A stretch of 32,019 nucleotides of DNA from Mycobacterium sp. IS-1264 (GTDB lineage: Bacteria; Actinomycetota; Actinomycetes; Mycobacteriales; Mycobacteriaceae), in contig NZ_MBES01000082.1 in assembly GCF_001954195.1 (NCBI RefSeq), positions 1 to 32,019 of the forward strand, given 5' to 3'. The position numbers and the translations under genes were made by a program. The notes below the pieces were generated by a model. It ran no database searches. It had not been told where the DNA came from and worked only from the letters and a program-made list of their open reading frames with translations. Position 1 is the first letter of the stretch; each line of letters starts with the position of its first letter. Positions 8,551-17,210 of this stretch are shown one piece after another.

Positions 8551-11463
8551 GTGACCGAATCGCCGACCGCCGCACCCGGGAGCAACCCGGCCGGCGCTCC
8601 GACGGACTCCGACGCGCCGCCATACCGCTACACAGCGGAGCTGGCGGGCCGCATCGAGGGCGCCTGGCAGGACAACTGGGCGCGGCTCGGGACGTTCAAC
8701 GTGCCCAATCCGGTCGGCTCGCTGGCTCCGACCGACGGTTCGCCGGTGCCCGACGACAAGCTGTTCGTGCAGGATATGTTCCCGTATCCCTCCGGGGAAG
8801 GACTGCACGTCGGGCACCCGTTGGGCTACATCGCCACCGACGTCTACGCCCGCTACTTCCGCATGACCGGCCGTAATGTGCTGCACGCGTTGGGCTTTGA
8901 CTCCTTCGGGCTGCCCGCCGAGCAATACGCGGTGCAAACCGGCACCCATCCGCGCGCCCGGACCGAGGCCAATGTGGTGAATTTCCGGCGCCAGCTGGGC
9001 CGGCTGGGTCTCGGTCACGACAGCCGGCGAAGCTTTTCCACCACAGACGTCGACTTCTACAAGTGGACCCAGTGGATCTTTTTGCAGATCTACAACGCCT
9101 GGTTCGACACCGCAGCCGGCAAGGCGCGCCCGATCGCCGAGCTGATCGCCGAATTCGATTCCGGTGCCCGCCGCCTCGACGACGGCCGGGACTGGACGAA
9201 GCTGTCGGCGGGGGAGCGGGCCGACGTGATCGACGGCTGCCGGTTGGTCTACCGAGCGGACGCGATGGTGAATTGGTGTCCGGGCCTGGGCACGGTGCTG
9301 GCCAACGAGGAGGTCACCGCCGACGGGCGCAGCGACCGGGGCAACTTCCCGGTATTCCGGAAACGGTTGCGGCAGTGGATGATGCGCATCACGGCCTATT
9401 CCGACCGGCTGCTCGACGACCTCGAGCTGCTGGACTGGCCGGAAAAGATCAAAACCATGCAGCGCAACTGGATCGGCCGATCCCGAGGTGCGCAGGCACT
9501 GTTTTCCGCGACCAAAACCACCGGCGATGTCACCGACATCGAGGTGTTCACGACCCGGCCCGACACCCTGTTCGGTGCCACATACCTGGTGCTGGCCCCC
9601 GAGCACGATTTGGTCGACGATCTGGTCGCCTCCGCGTGGCCCGACGGGGTGGATCCCGCATGGACGTACGGGTCCGCCACCCCCGCTGAGGCCGTCGACG
9701 CATACCGCCGTGCGATCCGCGCGAAGTCAGACCTCGAGCGTCAGGAGAGTAGGGACAAAACCGGCGTCTTCCTGGGCAGCTACGCGACCAACCCAGCCAA
9801 CGGAAAGCCCGTGCCGATCTTCATCGCCGACTACGTGCTGGCCGGATACGGCACCGGGGCCATCATGGCCGTCCCGGGCCACGACCAGCGCGACTGGGAA
9901 TTCGCCCGGGAGTTACACCTGCCGATCGTGGAAGTCATTGCCGGCGGCGATATTTCGGAGGCGGCACACACCGGCGACGGCGTGCTGGTGAACTCCGGCC
10001 ACCTCGACGGACTGGACGTGGCGGCGGCCAAGGAAGCCATGATTGCCCGTCTGGAGGCCGAAGGCCGGGGCCGGGCGCGCATCGAATACAAGCTGCACGA
10101 CTGGCTTTTCGCGCGGCAGCGCTATTGGGGTGAACCATTCCCAATCGTCTACGACAGCGCCGGGCGCCCACATCCGCTCGACGAGGCGGCATTGCCGGTC
10201 GAACTGCCCGATGTGCCGGACTATTCGCCGGTGTTGTTCGACCCCGACGACGCCTCCAGTGAGCCGTCGCCGCCGCTGGCCAAGGCGACCGAGTGGGTGC
10301 ACGTCGAGCTCGACCTGGGCGACGGCCCGAAGCAATACAGCCGCGACACCAACGTCATGCCGCAGTGGGCCGCCAGCTCGTGGTACGAGCTGCGCTACAC
10401 CGACCCGCATAACTCGGAACGGTTCTGCGCCAAGGAAAACGAGGCGTACTGGATGGGGCCCCGGCCGGCCGAGCACGGGCCCGACGATCCGGGTGGTGTC
10501 GACCTGTACGTCGGGGGAGCCGAACACGCGGTGCTGCACCTGCTGTATTGCCGGTTCTGGCACAAGGTCTTGTACGACCTCGGTCACGTGAGTTCCCGTG
10601 AGCCCTATCGCCGGTTGGTCAATCAGGGCTACATCCAGGCCTTCGCCTACACCGATGCTCGCGGGTCGTATGTACCGGCGGACGACGTGATCGAACGCGG
10701 CGACGGGTTCGTCTATGCGGGGCCCGACGGGGATATCGAAGTCTTTCAAGAATTCGGGAAAATCGGTAAGAGCCTGAAGAATTCGATCTCGCCCGACGAG
10801 ATCTGCGACGAATACGGCGCGGACACATTGCGGGTGTACGAGATGTCGATGGGCCCGCTGGAGGCGTCCCGGCCCTGGGCCACCAAGGACGTCGTCGGTG
10901 CTTACCGCTTCCTGCAGCGGGTATGGCGGCTGGTGGTCGACGAGAGTACGGGCGAAACAAGGGTGGCCGACGACGCCGGCCGGCAAGACCTCGACACCGG
11001 CACACTGCGCTCGCTGCACCGCACCATCGCCGGCGTGACGGAAGACTATGCGGCACTGCGCAATAACACCGCGGTAGCCAAGCTGATCGAGTACACCAAC
11101 CACCTCACCAAAGAACACCGGGATTCGGTTCCCCGCGCGGCGGTGGAGCCGTTGGTGCTGATGTTGGCGCCGCTGGCCCCCCACATGGCCGAGGAGTTGT
11201 GGCTACGCCTCGGCCACGCAACGTCGTTGGCGCACGGCCCGTTTCCGGCCGCCGACCCGGCCTATCTCGTCGAGGACACCGTGGAATACCCGGTGCAGGT
11301 CAACGGCAAGGTACGCGGGCGAGTGGTGGTGGCCCCCGACGCCGGTGAGGACATCCTGAAAGCCGCCGCACTGGCCGATGAAAAGGTCCAGGCGTTCCTC
11401 GCCGGCGCCACCCCGCGCAAGGTAATAGTCGTTCCCGGCCGGTTGGTCAATCTGGTCGTCTAG
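8551..11463 (+). CDS. leuS: Leucyl-tRNA synthetase
   Basis: A 970-residue class I aminoacyl-tRNA synthetase that charges tRNA-Leu with leucine in the cytosol. The Rossmann-fold catalytic domain shows the HIGH motif as HVGH (86-89, in YPSGEGLHVGHPLGY) and the KMSKS motif as KIGKS (737-741). Between them lies the inserted CP1 editing domain (around EVFTTRPDTLFGATYLVLAPEH and GTGAIMAVPGHDQRDWEFA). The anticodon-binding and C-terminal domains follow and end in RKVIVVPGRLVNLVV. Length and order match Rv0041. GTG 8551 fits a leaderless start. The stop codon overlaps the stop of the convergent SDR gene at a shared CTAG (11460-11463). Confidence 0.98.
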   Translation: MTESPTAAPGSNPAGAPTDSDAPPYRYTAELAGRIEGAWQDNWARLGTFNVPNPVGSLAPTDGSPVPDDKLFVQDMFPYPSGEGLHVGHPLGYIATDVYARYFRMTGRNVLHALGFDSFGLPAEQYAVQTGTHPRARTEANVVNFRRQLGRLGLGHDSRRSFSTTDVDFYKWTQWIFLQIYNAWFDTAAGKARPIAELIAEFDSGARRLDDGRDWTKLSAGERADVIDGCRLVYRADAMVNWCPGLGTVLANEEVTADGRSDRGNFPVFRKRLRQWMMRITAYSDRLLDDLELLDWPEKIKTMQRNWIGRSRGAQALFSATKTTGDVTDIEVFTTRPDTLFGATYLVLAPEHDLVDDLVASAWPDGVDPAWTYGSATPAEAVDAYRRAIRAKSDLERQESRDKTGVFLGSYATNPANGKPVPIFIADYVLAGYGTGAIMAVPGHDQRDWEFARELHLPIVEVIAGGDISEAAHTGDGVLVNSGHLDGLDVAAAKEAMIARLEAEGRGRARIEYKLHDWLFARQRYWGEPFPIVYDSAGRPHPLDEAALPVELPDVPDYSPVLFDPDDASSEPSPPLAKATEWVHVELDLGDGPKQYSRDTNVMPQWAASSWYELRYTDPHNSERFCAKENEAYWMGPRPAEHGPDDPGGVDLYVGGAEHAVLHLLYCRFWHKVLYDLGHVSSREPYRRLVNQGYIQAFAYTDARGSYVPADDVIERGDGFVYAGPDGDIEVFQEFGKIGKSLKNSISPDEICDEYGADTLRVYEMSMGPLEASRPWATKDVVGAYRFLQRVWRLVVDESTGETRVADDAGRQDLDTGTLRSLHRTIAGVTEDYAALRNNTAVAKLIEYTNHLTKEHRDSVPRAAVEPLVLMLAPLAPHMAEELWLRLGHATSLAHGPFPAADPAYLVEDTVEYPVQVNGKVRGRVVVAPDAGEDILKAAALADEKVQAFLAGATPRKVIVVPGRLVNLVV

Positions 11464-12131
11464 GCCCGCCTAGGGCGGAGCACCACCTCGTGGATGTGGC
11501 CGTCCGGCGGCGTGGCCACCACGCTGGCGACCGCCGCCGCGACGGTTTCGGGCCGCAGGAAGTCGGCGGCGTCGTACTCGCCGCCTTCGAACGCGACCAG
11601 TTCACGCTGCATGGTCGTGTCGGTGCGGCCCGGATATATCGTGGTGACCCGCAATTCCGGCTCGTCGTCGCGCAGCGAGTCCGCGAATGCGCGCAGCGCG
11701 AACTTGCTGGCTGAATAGGACGCCATGCCCGGCGAGACCTTGCGCCCCGCCCCGGAGTTGACGAATACCACCTGACCGCGGGCGCCCCGTAGTGCCGGCA
11801 ACAGCGCCAACGTAAGAGCCACCGCGCCAAAGACATTCACGTCGAAGGTGGCGCGCCACTCCTCGACACCCGACTCGGCGACGTGGCCCGGGATCGAGAC
11901 TCCGGCGTTGTGCACCAGCACGTCGAGAGCATCCACGATTTCGCAACTGGATTCGATCCCGTCGGCATCGGTCAGGTCCAATGGAAACGTTGTCGCGTCG
12001 AGGCGCTCCGCGACGGCATCCAGGCGATCAGCGGGCCGACCGGCCAAGAGCAGCGTGTGCGTCGGCGCCAGCGCGGTGGCGATGGCAGAACCGATACCGC
12101 CGCCGGCCCCGGTGATGAGAGCAGTTGGCAT
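11460..12131 (-). CDS. Short-chain dehydrogenase/reductase
   Basis: A 223-residue classical SDR. The nucleotide-binding motif is TGAGGGIG (8-15), with NAG (NNAG equivalent in VLVHNAGVS) and the catalytic triad as Ser in FVNSGAG, Tyr and Lys in YSASK. The Arg in LAGRPADR after strand 2 suggests an NADP(H) preference. The substrate is unknown. The ATG is leaderless by position: TAGACT lies 6 bases upstream. A 19-bp dyad lies between it and the MarR gene upstream, so MarR control is plausible. I do not recall an SDR at this place in M. tuberculosis, so it may be a loss there or a gain here. Confidence 0.9.
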   Translation of the reverse strand: MPTALITGAGGGIGSAIATALAPTHTLLLAGRPADRLDAVAERLDATTFPLDLTDADGIESSCEIVDALDVLVHNAGVSIPGHVAESGVEEWRATFDVNVFGAVALTLALLPALRGARGQVVFVNSGAGRKVSPGMASYSASKFALRAFADSLRDDEPELRVTTIYPGRTDTTMQRELVAFEGGEYDAADFLRPETVAAAVASVVATPPDGHIHEVVLRPRRA

Positions 12132-12137
12132 GCAGCC

Positions 12138-12143
12138 AGTCTA
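12138..12143 (-). promoter_or_regulatory. -10 hexamer for leaderless SDR gene
   Basis: On the minus strand the hexamer is TAGACT (TANNNT), 6 bases before ATG 12131. No Shine-Dalgarno site is seen. Confidence 0.5.
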
Positions 12144-12163
12144 CGGACGCCACCAATGACGTT

Positions 12164-12182
12164 GTGAAACAGTCAGTTTCAC
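12164..12182. promoter_or_regulatory. Inverted repeat between MarR and SDR genes, candidate operator
   Basis: Perfect 7-bp arms GTGAAAC and GTTTCAC are separated by AGTCA. The dyad sits just after the MarR stop and about 20 bp upstream of the SDR -10 hexamer, over the -35 region. A regulator site (perhaps for the adjacent MarR protein) fits better than a terminator, because the stem is AT-rich and there is no U-tract. Confidence 0.5.
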
Positions 12183-12188
12183 GGCCGG

Positions 12189-12680
12189 TTACGCGGTCGA
12201 TTCACCCGAAGGGGCGGGTGCCGCTTCGCCGGAAGCCAGGCGCTCCAGCGGCGCCAACGCCTTCATCAGGGTGTTCAAGTCGGACTCGGGCAGCTGACTC
12301 AGCATTGCCGCGAGGGCGGCGTGCCGGTTGGCCAGCGACTCGGCATGGACCGCACGCCCACGCGGGGTTATGTCGACGAGCACGGCGCGCAGGTCCGACG
12401 GGTCGCGGGAGCGCTTCACCAGCCCGATCTTCTCCAGCCGGCGGATCGCGACTGTCGTGGTGGGCGTCCGGACCCGCTCATGCGCGGCCAGATCCGTCAT
12501 CCGGATCGGTCCTTGATCGAGCAACGTGATCAGGATCGAGAGCTGCGCCAGTGTTAACTCGCCGGCTACGACGCCGCTCGGATCGCCACGGCGCAGAATC
12601 GAAAACAATTTGGACAGCGCACGGTGCAATCCCTCCGCAAGCTCCGTCACCTCGGGCACGGTGGATGTGCTGTCCGCCAT
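12189..12680 (-). CDS. MarR-family transcriptional regulator, Rv0042c-like
   Basis: A 163-residue DNA-binding protein with the MarR winged-helix fold: LTLAQLSILITLLDQGPIRMTDLAAHERVRTPTTT (about 42-77, recognition helix around RTPTTTVAIRRLEKIGLV), then the wing with SDLRAVLVDITPRG. The terminal helices, which form the dimer interface, flank it. ATG 12680 is chosen because the minus-strand TAGACT at 12689-12694 places the transcription start at this codon; a TTG 12 codons upstream is unlikely. The likely target is itself or the SDR gene immediately downstream; the ligand is unknown. Confidence 0.88.
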   Translation of the reverse strand: MADSTSTVPEVTELAEGLHRALSKLFSILRRGDPSGVVAGELTLAQLSILITLLDQGPIRMTDLAAHERVRTPTTTVAIRRLEKIGLVKRSRDPSDLRAVLVDITPRGRAVHAESLANRHAALAAMLSQLPESDLNTLMKALAPLERLASGEAAPAPSGESTA

Positions 12681-12688
12681 AGTTTGGC

Positions 12689-12694
12689 AGTCTA
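12689..12694 (-). promoter_or_regulatory. -10 hexamer for leaderless MarR gene
   Basis: TAGACT on the minus strand, 8 bases before ATG 12680. The same hexamer is used by the SDR gene. Confidence 0.4.
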
Positions 12695-12797
12695 ACCGGA
12701 TATCGGGTGCGTACAAGGTAGCTATTGCCGACCAGTTTTAGGACCGGATTTCACGACGTTGCATCCCGTTCCGCAAAGTGATGGCTGGGCCGCTCTT

Positions 12798-13529
12798 TCA
12801 GAGCGCGATCGACGGCTCGGCGCAGGCGGCGTCGACGCCGGTGAGTATCCGAAGAGGCGCGGCGCCAACGGTTTCGGCGGGCGTAAATACCCTGCGCCGG
12901 TACAGTTCGGCCAGCATGGTCTGGGCCATCAGGTGCGAGCGACCGATGCATGCGGCCCGGGCGGCTTCCGGGTCGCGCCGGTAAATAGCGGAGGTTTCGT
13001 CTTCGTAGAACGGCAACATGTCGTCGCGGCTGCTCTGGTATGTCATCCAGAACACGCGCGGGATGAGGTTTTGCGAGGCGCGGATGGTGGCGTGCAGCCG
13101 CGGGCCCGCGTACTCGTCGTTAACGGTGCGCCGGTATTCCCCAGCAATTTCGGAAAAGGCCCGCCCTTCCTTTGCGCCGCGTAGCGATCGCATGAGCGCG
13201 TCGATTTGTCCCAGGATCCGCGGCGTGGGGTTTTCCGCCGCGCGGGCTGAGGCTATGCCGTTGAGCAGGCCGTCGAGTTCGTGATGCTCGAGGACCGTGG
13301 CTTCATCGAACCGCTCGACGAAAGCCCCTCGGTGATAGCGCGTGGAGACGATGCCGTCGTGTTCGAGTTGCACGAGTGCCTCTTGAATGGGGACACGACT
13401 TACGCCCAGCCCAAGCGCGATCTCGTTGCGGTCGACGCGGTCGCCGCTGCGCAGCTTCCCGGTCAATATCAGGTTGAGGATGTGGTTAACAACCTGGTCT
13501 TTTTCTTTGACCCCGTATTTCTTCGGCAT
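12798..13529 (-). CDS. GntR-family transcriptional regulator (FadR/FCD type), Rv0043c-like
   Basis: A 243-residue regulator. The N-terminal winged helix spans about 10-75 (ILTGKLRSGDRVDRNEIALGLGVSRVPIQEALVQLEHDGIV, the GntR signature). The C-terminal all-helical FCD effector domain spans about 90-225. It contains a His near HATIRASQNL and another in GRSHLMAQ that could be metal ligands, as in many FCD domains. ATG 13529 follows AAAGGGA. The effector is unknown. It is on the same strand as the LLM oxidoreductase upstream, 111 bases away, the same neighbourhood as in M. tuberculosis. Confidence 0.9.
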   Translation of the reverse strand: MPKKYGVKEKDQVVNHILNLILTGKLRSGDRVDRNEIALGLGVSRVPIQEALVQLEHDGIVSTRYHRGAFVERFDEATVLEHHELDGLLNGIASARAAENPTPRILGQIDALMRSLRGAKEGRAFSEIAGEYRRTVNDEYAGPRLHATIRASQNLIPRVFWMTYQSSRDDMLPFYEDETSAIYRRDPEAARAACIGRSHLMAQTMLAELYRRRVFTPAETVGAAPLRILTGVDAACAEPSIAL

Positions 13530-13640
13530 CGGTCCCTTTCAGAACGCGCACCTGTAATCAGCGGAGGAAAGTTTCTCACGACTTGGCACGCGCGTTCAGG
13601 TTTTTCGCCGACGAATTGGAGCAAATCTCGAATCGAGGTC

Positions 13641-14426
13641 CTAGCGCTTATCGCGCCACTTGCACAGAGCCTCGGCGGCACTCAGGTCGTAGTCCGGGCC
13701 GTTGACGCCGACCGTCAGCAGCGAGGCGCCGAGGCCGACAAGGGTTTCGGCGTTGTCGATCAGTGAGCCCGAGTTGCCGACCGCGGCCGAGCGTTCGATC
13801 TCGGCCGGGTCGCGCCCGACGTCGGCGCAGTGGCGCCTGAGGACATCCGACTTGGCCGGGAACTCGTCGGCCGAGGTAAAGCTGTGCCAGATATCCGCGT
13901 GCTCGGCGACGAGCCGCAGGGTCTTGCGTTCGCCCCCACCGCCGATCAGGACCGGGATGTCACGGGTGGGCGCCGGGTTGAGCTTGGCCAGGCGCGACTT
14001 GATCCGGGGCAGGGCTTCCGCCAGGTCGTCGAGGCGGCTGCCCGCGGTGCCGAACTCGTAGCCGTACTCGTCGTAGTCCTTTTGCTTCCAGCCCGACCCG
14101 ATGCCGAGGACGAGCCTGCCGTCCGATATGTGGTCGACGGTGCGGGCCATGTCGGCCAGCAGCTCCGGATTCCGGTAGGAGTTGCATGTCACCAGCGCGC
14201 CGATTTCGATGCGGGACGTCTGCTCGGCCCAGGCCCCGAGCATGGTCCAACACTCGAAGTGCGGGCCGTCGGGATCCCCGTAGAGCGGGAAGAAATGGTC
14301 CCAGTTGAAGGCGATATCGACGCCGATTTCCTCACAGCGGCGCACGGCGTCGCGAAGATGGCCGTAATGCGGGGCGTGCTGCGGTTGCAGCTGCACGCCG
14401 ATGCGGGTGGGGCGCTCAGCAGTCAT
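13641..14426 (-). CDS. LLM-class F420-dependent oxidoreductase, Rv0044c-like
   Basis: A 261-residue TIM-barrel enzyme of the luciferase-like monooxygenase family. Recognisable segments are the N-terminal strand RIGVQLQPQHAPHY, NWDHFFPLYGDPDGPHFECWTMLGAWAEQTSRIEIGALVT, and RTVDHISDGRLVLGIGSGWKQKDYDEYGYEFGTAGSRLDDL, the typical LLM/F420 block. Mycobacterial members of this subclass normally use coenzyme F420. The substrate is unknown. ATG 14426 lies 16 bases after the hydrolase stop, yet has its own -10-like hexamer at leaderless distance, so it may be read both from the operon and separately. Confidence 0.92.
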   Translation of the reverse strand: MTAERPTRIGVQLQPQHAPHYGHLRDAVRRCEEIGVDIAFNWDHFFPLYGDPDGPHFECWTMLGAWAEQTSRIEIGALVTCNSYRNPELLADMARTVDHISDGRLVLGIGSGWKQKDYDEYGYEFGTAGSRLDDLAEALPRIKSRLAKLNPAPTRDIPVLIGGGGERKTLRLVAEHADIWHSFTSADEFPAKSDVLRRHCADVGRDPAEIERSAAVGNSGSLIDNAETLVGLGASLLTVGVNGPDYDLSAAEALCKWRDKR

Positions 14427-14433
14427 GTGTGCA

Positions 14434-14439
14434 ACCGTA
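14434..14439 (-). promoter_or_regulatory. -10 hexamer for possible leaderless LLM gene transcript
   Basis: TACGGT on the minus strand ends 7 bases before ATG 14426, in the narrow gap after the hydrolase stop. An internal operon promoter is inferred. Confidence 0.35.
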
Positions 14440-14442
14440 GTC

Positions 14443-15357
14443 TCAGCGTGCCTCGAGCACCCCGCGCACCAGATCGATCAGCGCGCGCGGCTGATCGCTT
14501 TGCACCGAGTGCCCGGAATTCTCTACGACGTGTGCAGTTCGGAAATGCTTTGCGCGCCTGAGGAGTTCGGCCGCATCGTCGTCGGTGACGAAGCCCGATG
14601 AGCCGCCGCGTATCAACGTGATCGGCGCGGAAAGGCTGTCGACGTCGTCCCACAGTCCGGCGAAGTCGGGGAAGGTTCGGATGGCGTCGTAGCGCCACGT
14701 CCAATTTCCGTTGTCGAGCCGGCGGGAATTATGGAAGACACCCCGGCGCAGCGCCGTCACCTCGCGGTGTGGCGCCGCGGCGATCGTGAGGTCCAGCATC
14801 GCCTGGAAGCTGGGGAACTCCCGCTCTCCGTGCATCAGCGCGACTGTGCCTTGCTGTTCTTTGGTCAGCTCGGCGTGCCGTTGCAATGCCGACGGGGTCA
14901 CGTCGATGAGAACGAGTTCGGGCACCAGGTCGGGCGCGACAGCGGCCAGCCGTATCCCGGTCAACCCGCCCAGCGACATGCCCACCACAAGGTCGGCGCT
15001 CGGTGCCAGCTCGCGCAGCACCGGCACCAGGGCCTCGGCGTTGTGCTGCGGTGAATAATCGCCATCCTCGCGCCACGCGGAATGGCCATGACCGGGAAGG
15101 TCGACCGCAAGTGCGGGCTCCCCGACACCGACGATGACGGTGTCCCACGTGTGTGCGTTCTGCCCGCCGCCGTGCAGGAAAACGATCCTCGACGGTGAGT
15201 CATCCCATTGCAGTGCGCTAATCGGACCGGAATCGATCCGCCGCACCTGCGGCAAAGGTCCTGAAACCCCGGCCTGTTCGGCGTTTTCGGACAGCAGCGC
15301 GAACTCGTGCAGTCCAACCAGTTCGTCCTCGGAGATCTCGGTCACGATCTCCGACAC
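14443..15357 (-). CDS. Alpha/beta hydrolase (esterase), Rv0045c-like
   Basis: A 304-residue serine hydrolase, highly similar by eye to the esterase Rv0045c (298 residues). The oxyanion-hole motif HGGGQNAHTWD follows the first strands, the nucleophile elbow is VGMSLGG (about Ser158), and the acid and His of the triad are expected in the later part, with His in VENSGHSVQSDQP. M. tuberculosis Rv0045c hydrolyses short ester substrates; the physiological substrate is unknown. Start GTG 15357 is uncertain: GTG 15345 (VTEISEDELVGLHEF) is nearly as good and neither has a strong ribosome site. It is 86 bases downstream of ino1 on the same strand. Confidence 0.9.
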   Translation of the reverse strand: MSEIVTEISEDELVGLHEFALLSENAEQAGVSGPLPQVRRIDSGPISALQWDDSPSRIVFLHGGGQNAHTWDTVIVGVGEPALAVDLPGHGHSAWREDGDYSPQHNAEALVPVLRELAPSADLVVGMSLGGLTGIRLAAVAPDLVPELVLIDVTPSALQRHAELTKEQQGTVALMHGEREFPSFQAMLDLTIAAAPHREVTALRRGVFHNSRRLDNGNWTWRYDAIRTFPDFAGLWDDVDSLSAPITLIRGGSSGFVTDDDAAELLRRAKHFRTAHVVENSGHSVQSDQPRALIDLVRGVLEAR

Positions 15358-15402
15358 TACTTTGAGGGCGCCGAGTGTGCGTCCAGGGCTTTGCGTGTGC
15401 TT

Positions 15403-15416
15403 TCAGGGCGCCCTGA
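15403..15416. promoter_or_regulatory. Perfect 14-bp palindrome in the ino1-hydrolase gap
   Basis: TCAGGGC followed directly by GCCCTGA. Without a loop it is a better protein-binding dyad than a hairpin, though it also lies where an ino1 terminator could be. The function is unknown. Confidence 0.3.
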
Positions 15417-15443
15417 CCGCACGCCACGGGGCGACAGGCGCTG

Positions 15444-16541
15444 TTACGCCCCGATGATGAACTCTTCGAGCTGAGCGCGCGCGACGTCGTCGGGCAACTG
15501 CTGTGGCGGGCTCTTCATGAGGTACGCCGAAGCGGGCACGACGGGTCCGCCGATGCCGCGGTCCTTGGCGATCTTGGCCGCGCGCACGGCGTCGATGATG
15601 ACGCCCGCCGAGTTCGGCGAATCCCACACCTCGAGCTTGTACTCCAGGTTCAGCGGCACGTCACCGAAGGCGCGGCCCTCCAGGCGGACGTAGGCCCACT
15701 TGCGGTCGTCGAGCCAGCCGACGTGGTCGGACGGGCCGATGTGCACGTCTTTGGTCTTGAACTCGCGTTGCAGGTTGGACGTGACGGCCTGGGTCTTCGA
15801 GATCTTCTTCGACTCCAGCCGTTCGCGTTCGAGCATGTTCAGGAAGTCCATGTTGCCGCCGACGTTGAGCTGCATGGTGCGGTCGAGCTGCACGCCGCGG
15901 TCCTCGAACAGCTTGGCCATCACGCGGTGGGTGATGGTGGCACCGACCTGGCTCTTGATGTCGTCACCGACAATCGGGACGCCCGCGTCGGCGAACTTCT
16001 TGGCCCACACCGGGTCCGAGGCGATGAACACCGGCAAGGCGTTGACGAACGCCACTCCCGCGTCGATCGCGCACTGGGCGTAGAACTTGTCCGCCTCCTC
16101 GGAGCCCACCGGCAGGTAGGAGACCAGTACGTCGACGTTGTTCTCCTTGAGCACCTTGACCACGTCGACCGGCTCGGCGTCGGACACCTCGATGGTGTCC
16201 GCGTAGTACTTGCCGATCCCGTCGAGCGTCGGGCCGCGCTGCACGGTCACGTTGGTGGGCGGCACGTCGGCGATCTTGATCGTGTTGTTCTCGGACGCGA
16301 AGATCGCCTCCGACAGATCGAAGCCGACCTTCTTGGCGTCGACGTCGAACGCGGCCACGAACTTCACGTCGCGGACGTGGTATTGGCCGAACTTCACATG
16401 CATCAGGCCCGGCACCGTGCTGTTCGCGTCGGCGTCGTAGTAATACTGGACGCCCTGAACAAGCGAGGACGCGCAGTTTCCGACGCCGACAATGGCGACT
16501 CGTACATCCGTCGACGCCTGCGGCGCGTGTTGCTCACTCAT
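15444..16541 (-). CDS. ino1: Inositol-3-phosphate synthase
   Basis: A 365-residue NAD-dependent enzyme that converts glucose 6-phosphate to myo-inositol 1-phosphate, the first step toward phosphatidylinositol, PIMs, lipoarabinomannan and mycothiol. It is almost identical by eye to Rv0046c (367 residues). The Rossmann motif is VAIVGVGNCASSLVQG (about 14-29). Conserved active-site blocks are VLVSYLPVGSEEADKFYAQ, FVNALPVFIASDPVW, GDDIKSQVGATITHR and LNVGGNMDFLNM. The ATG is preceded by AGGAGA at suitable spacing. It lies 59 bases downstream of the PadR gene on the same strand, so co-transcription and PadR control are likely. Confidence 0.97.
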   Translation of the reverse strand: MSEQHAPQASTDVRVAIVGVGNCASSLVQGVQYYYDADANSTVPGLMHVKFGQYHVRDVKFVAAFDVDAKKVGFDLSEAIFASENNTIKIADVPPTNVTVQRGPTLDGIGKYYADTIEVSDAEPVDVVKVLKENNVDVLVSYLPVGSEEADKFYAQCAIDAGVAFVNALPVFIASDPVWAKKFADAGVPIVGDDIKSQVGATITHRVMAKLFEDRGVQLDRTMQLNVGGNMDFLNMLERERLESKKISKTQAVTSNLQREFKTKDVHIGPSDHVGWLDDRKWAYVRLEGRAFGDVPLNLEYKLEVWDSPNSAGVIIDAVRAAKIAKDRGIGGPVVPASAYLMKSPPQQLPDDVARAQLEEFIIGA

Positions 16542-16600
16542 TAGGGCGTTCTCCTAACTCAATAACGTGGTGTCGCGGTATTCGGGTTTGTGCAAGGGGG

Positions 16601-17143
16601 TTACGTCTGCTCGGTGAGGCCAGGCATGGCCCGTTCCGCAGCAATGAGCTCGTTGAGCCACTTGACTTCGCGCTCGCTGGACTCGAGCCCGAGTTGGTGA
16701 AGCTGGCGCGTGTAGCGATCGAACGAGCTGCTGGCCCGCGCCACGGCTTCACGCAGACCTTCTCGGCGTTCCTCGACCTGGCGGCGGCGGCCTTCCAGAA
16801 TGCGCATCCGCGCTTCTGCCGGGGTGCGGTTGAAGAAGGCCAGGTGTACCCCGAAGCCGTCGTCGGTGTAGTTGTGCGGGCCGGTGTCGGCCACCAACTC
16901 ACCGAAGCGTCGACGACCCGCCTCGGTCAGTTGGTAGACGCGCCTTGCCCGCCGGACCGGGGTCCCGGCCGGGGCGGCATCCTCGGCGATCAACCCGTCG
17001 GCCTGCATGCGCCGCAGGGCCGGGTAGAGCGAACCGTACGAAAATGCGCGGAACGCACCGAGTAGGCCAGTCAGCCGTTTCCTTAGTTCGTAACCGTGCA
17101 TGGGCGATTCGATCAGAAGACCCAGGATGGCGAGCTCCAGCAT
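16601..17143 (-). CDS. PadR-family transcriptional regulator, Rv0047c-like
   Basis: A 180-residue regulator with the PadR winged helix at the extreme N-terminus (MLELAILGLLIESPMHGYELRKRL, then GSLYPALRRMQADGLI and the wing RRVYQLTEAGRRRF). The Vir-type C-terminal helical domain (about 100-170, Arg/Glu-rich, coiled-coil-like) provides dimerisation. ATG 17143 has AGGGGGTG six bases upstream. The next gene in the transcript is ino1, which makes inositol metabolism the obvious candidate target. A short dyad lies in the promoter region about 55 bp upstream. Confidence 0.92.
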   Translation of the reverse strand: MLELAILGLLIESPMHGYELRKRLTGLLGAFRAFSYGSLYPALRRMQADGLIAEDAAPAGTPVRRARRVYQLTEAGRRRFGELVADTGPHNYTDDGFGVHLAFFNRTPAEARMRILEGRRRQVEERREGLREAVARASSSFDRYTRQLHQLGLESSEREVKWLNELIAAERAMPGLTEQT

Positions 17144-17197
17144 CGATTCACCCCCTTTGCTTGGCTGGTTACGACGGTCCGACGCCTCGCGTCATCG

Positions 17198-17210
17198 TAT
17201 CGTTTCGATA
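17198..17210. promoter_or_regulatory. Candidate PadR operator upstream of padR-ino1
   Basis: The dyad TATCG-TTT-CGATA sits between two possible minus-strand -10 hexamers, TAATAT (17210-17215) and TACGAT (17194-17199). Position and symmetry suggest autoregulation of the PadR-ino1 unit. Confidence 0.4.

Noticed and set aside
8536..9606. A 356-codon minus-strand frame opposite leuS
   Set aside because: It is antisense to the conserved catalytic core of LeuRS and has no recognisable domain.
10737..10775. KIGKS instead of KMSKS in LeuRS as a sign of degeneration
   Set aside because: Actinobacterial LeuRS enzymes commonly have KMGKS/KIGKS-type variants, and the rest of the protein is intact.
11460..11463. 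Stop codons overlapping at CTAG (also at 29659-29662) as a recombination or restriction signal
   Set aside because: Convergent genes sharing CTAG stops are a simple economical arrangement; two cases in 32 kb need no special cause.
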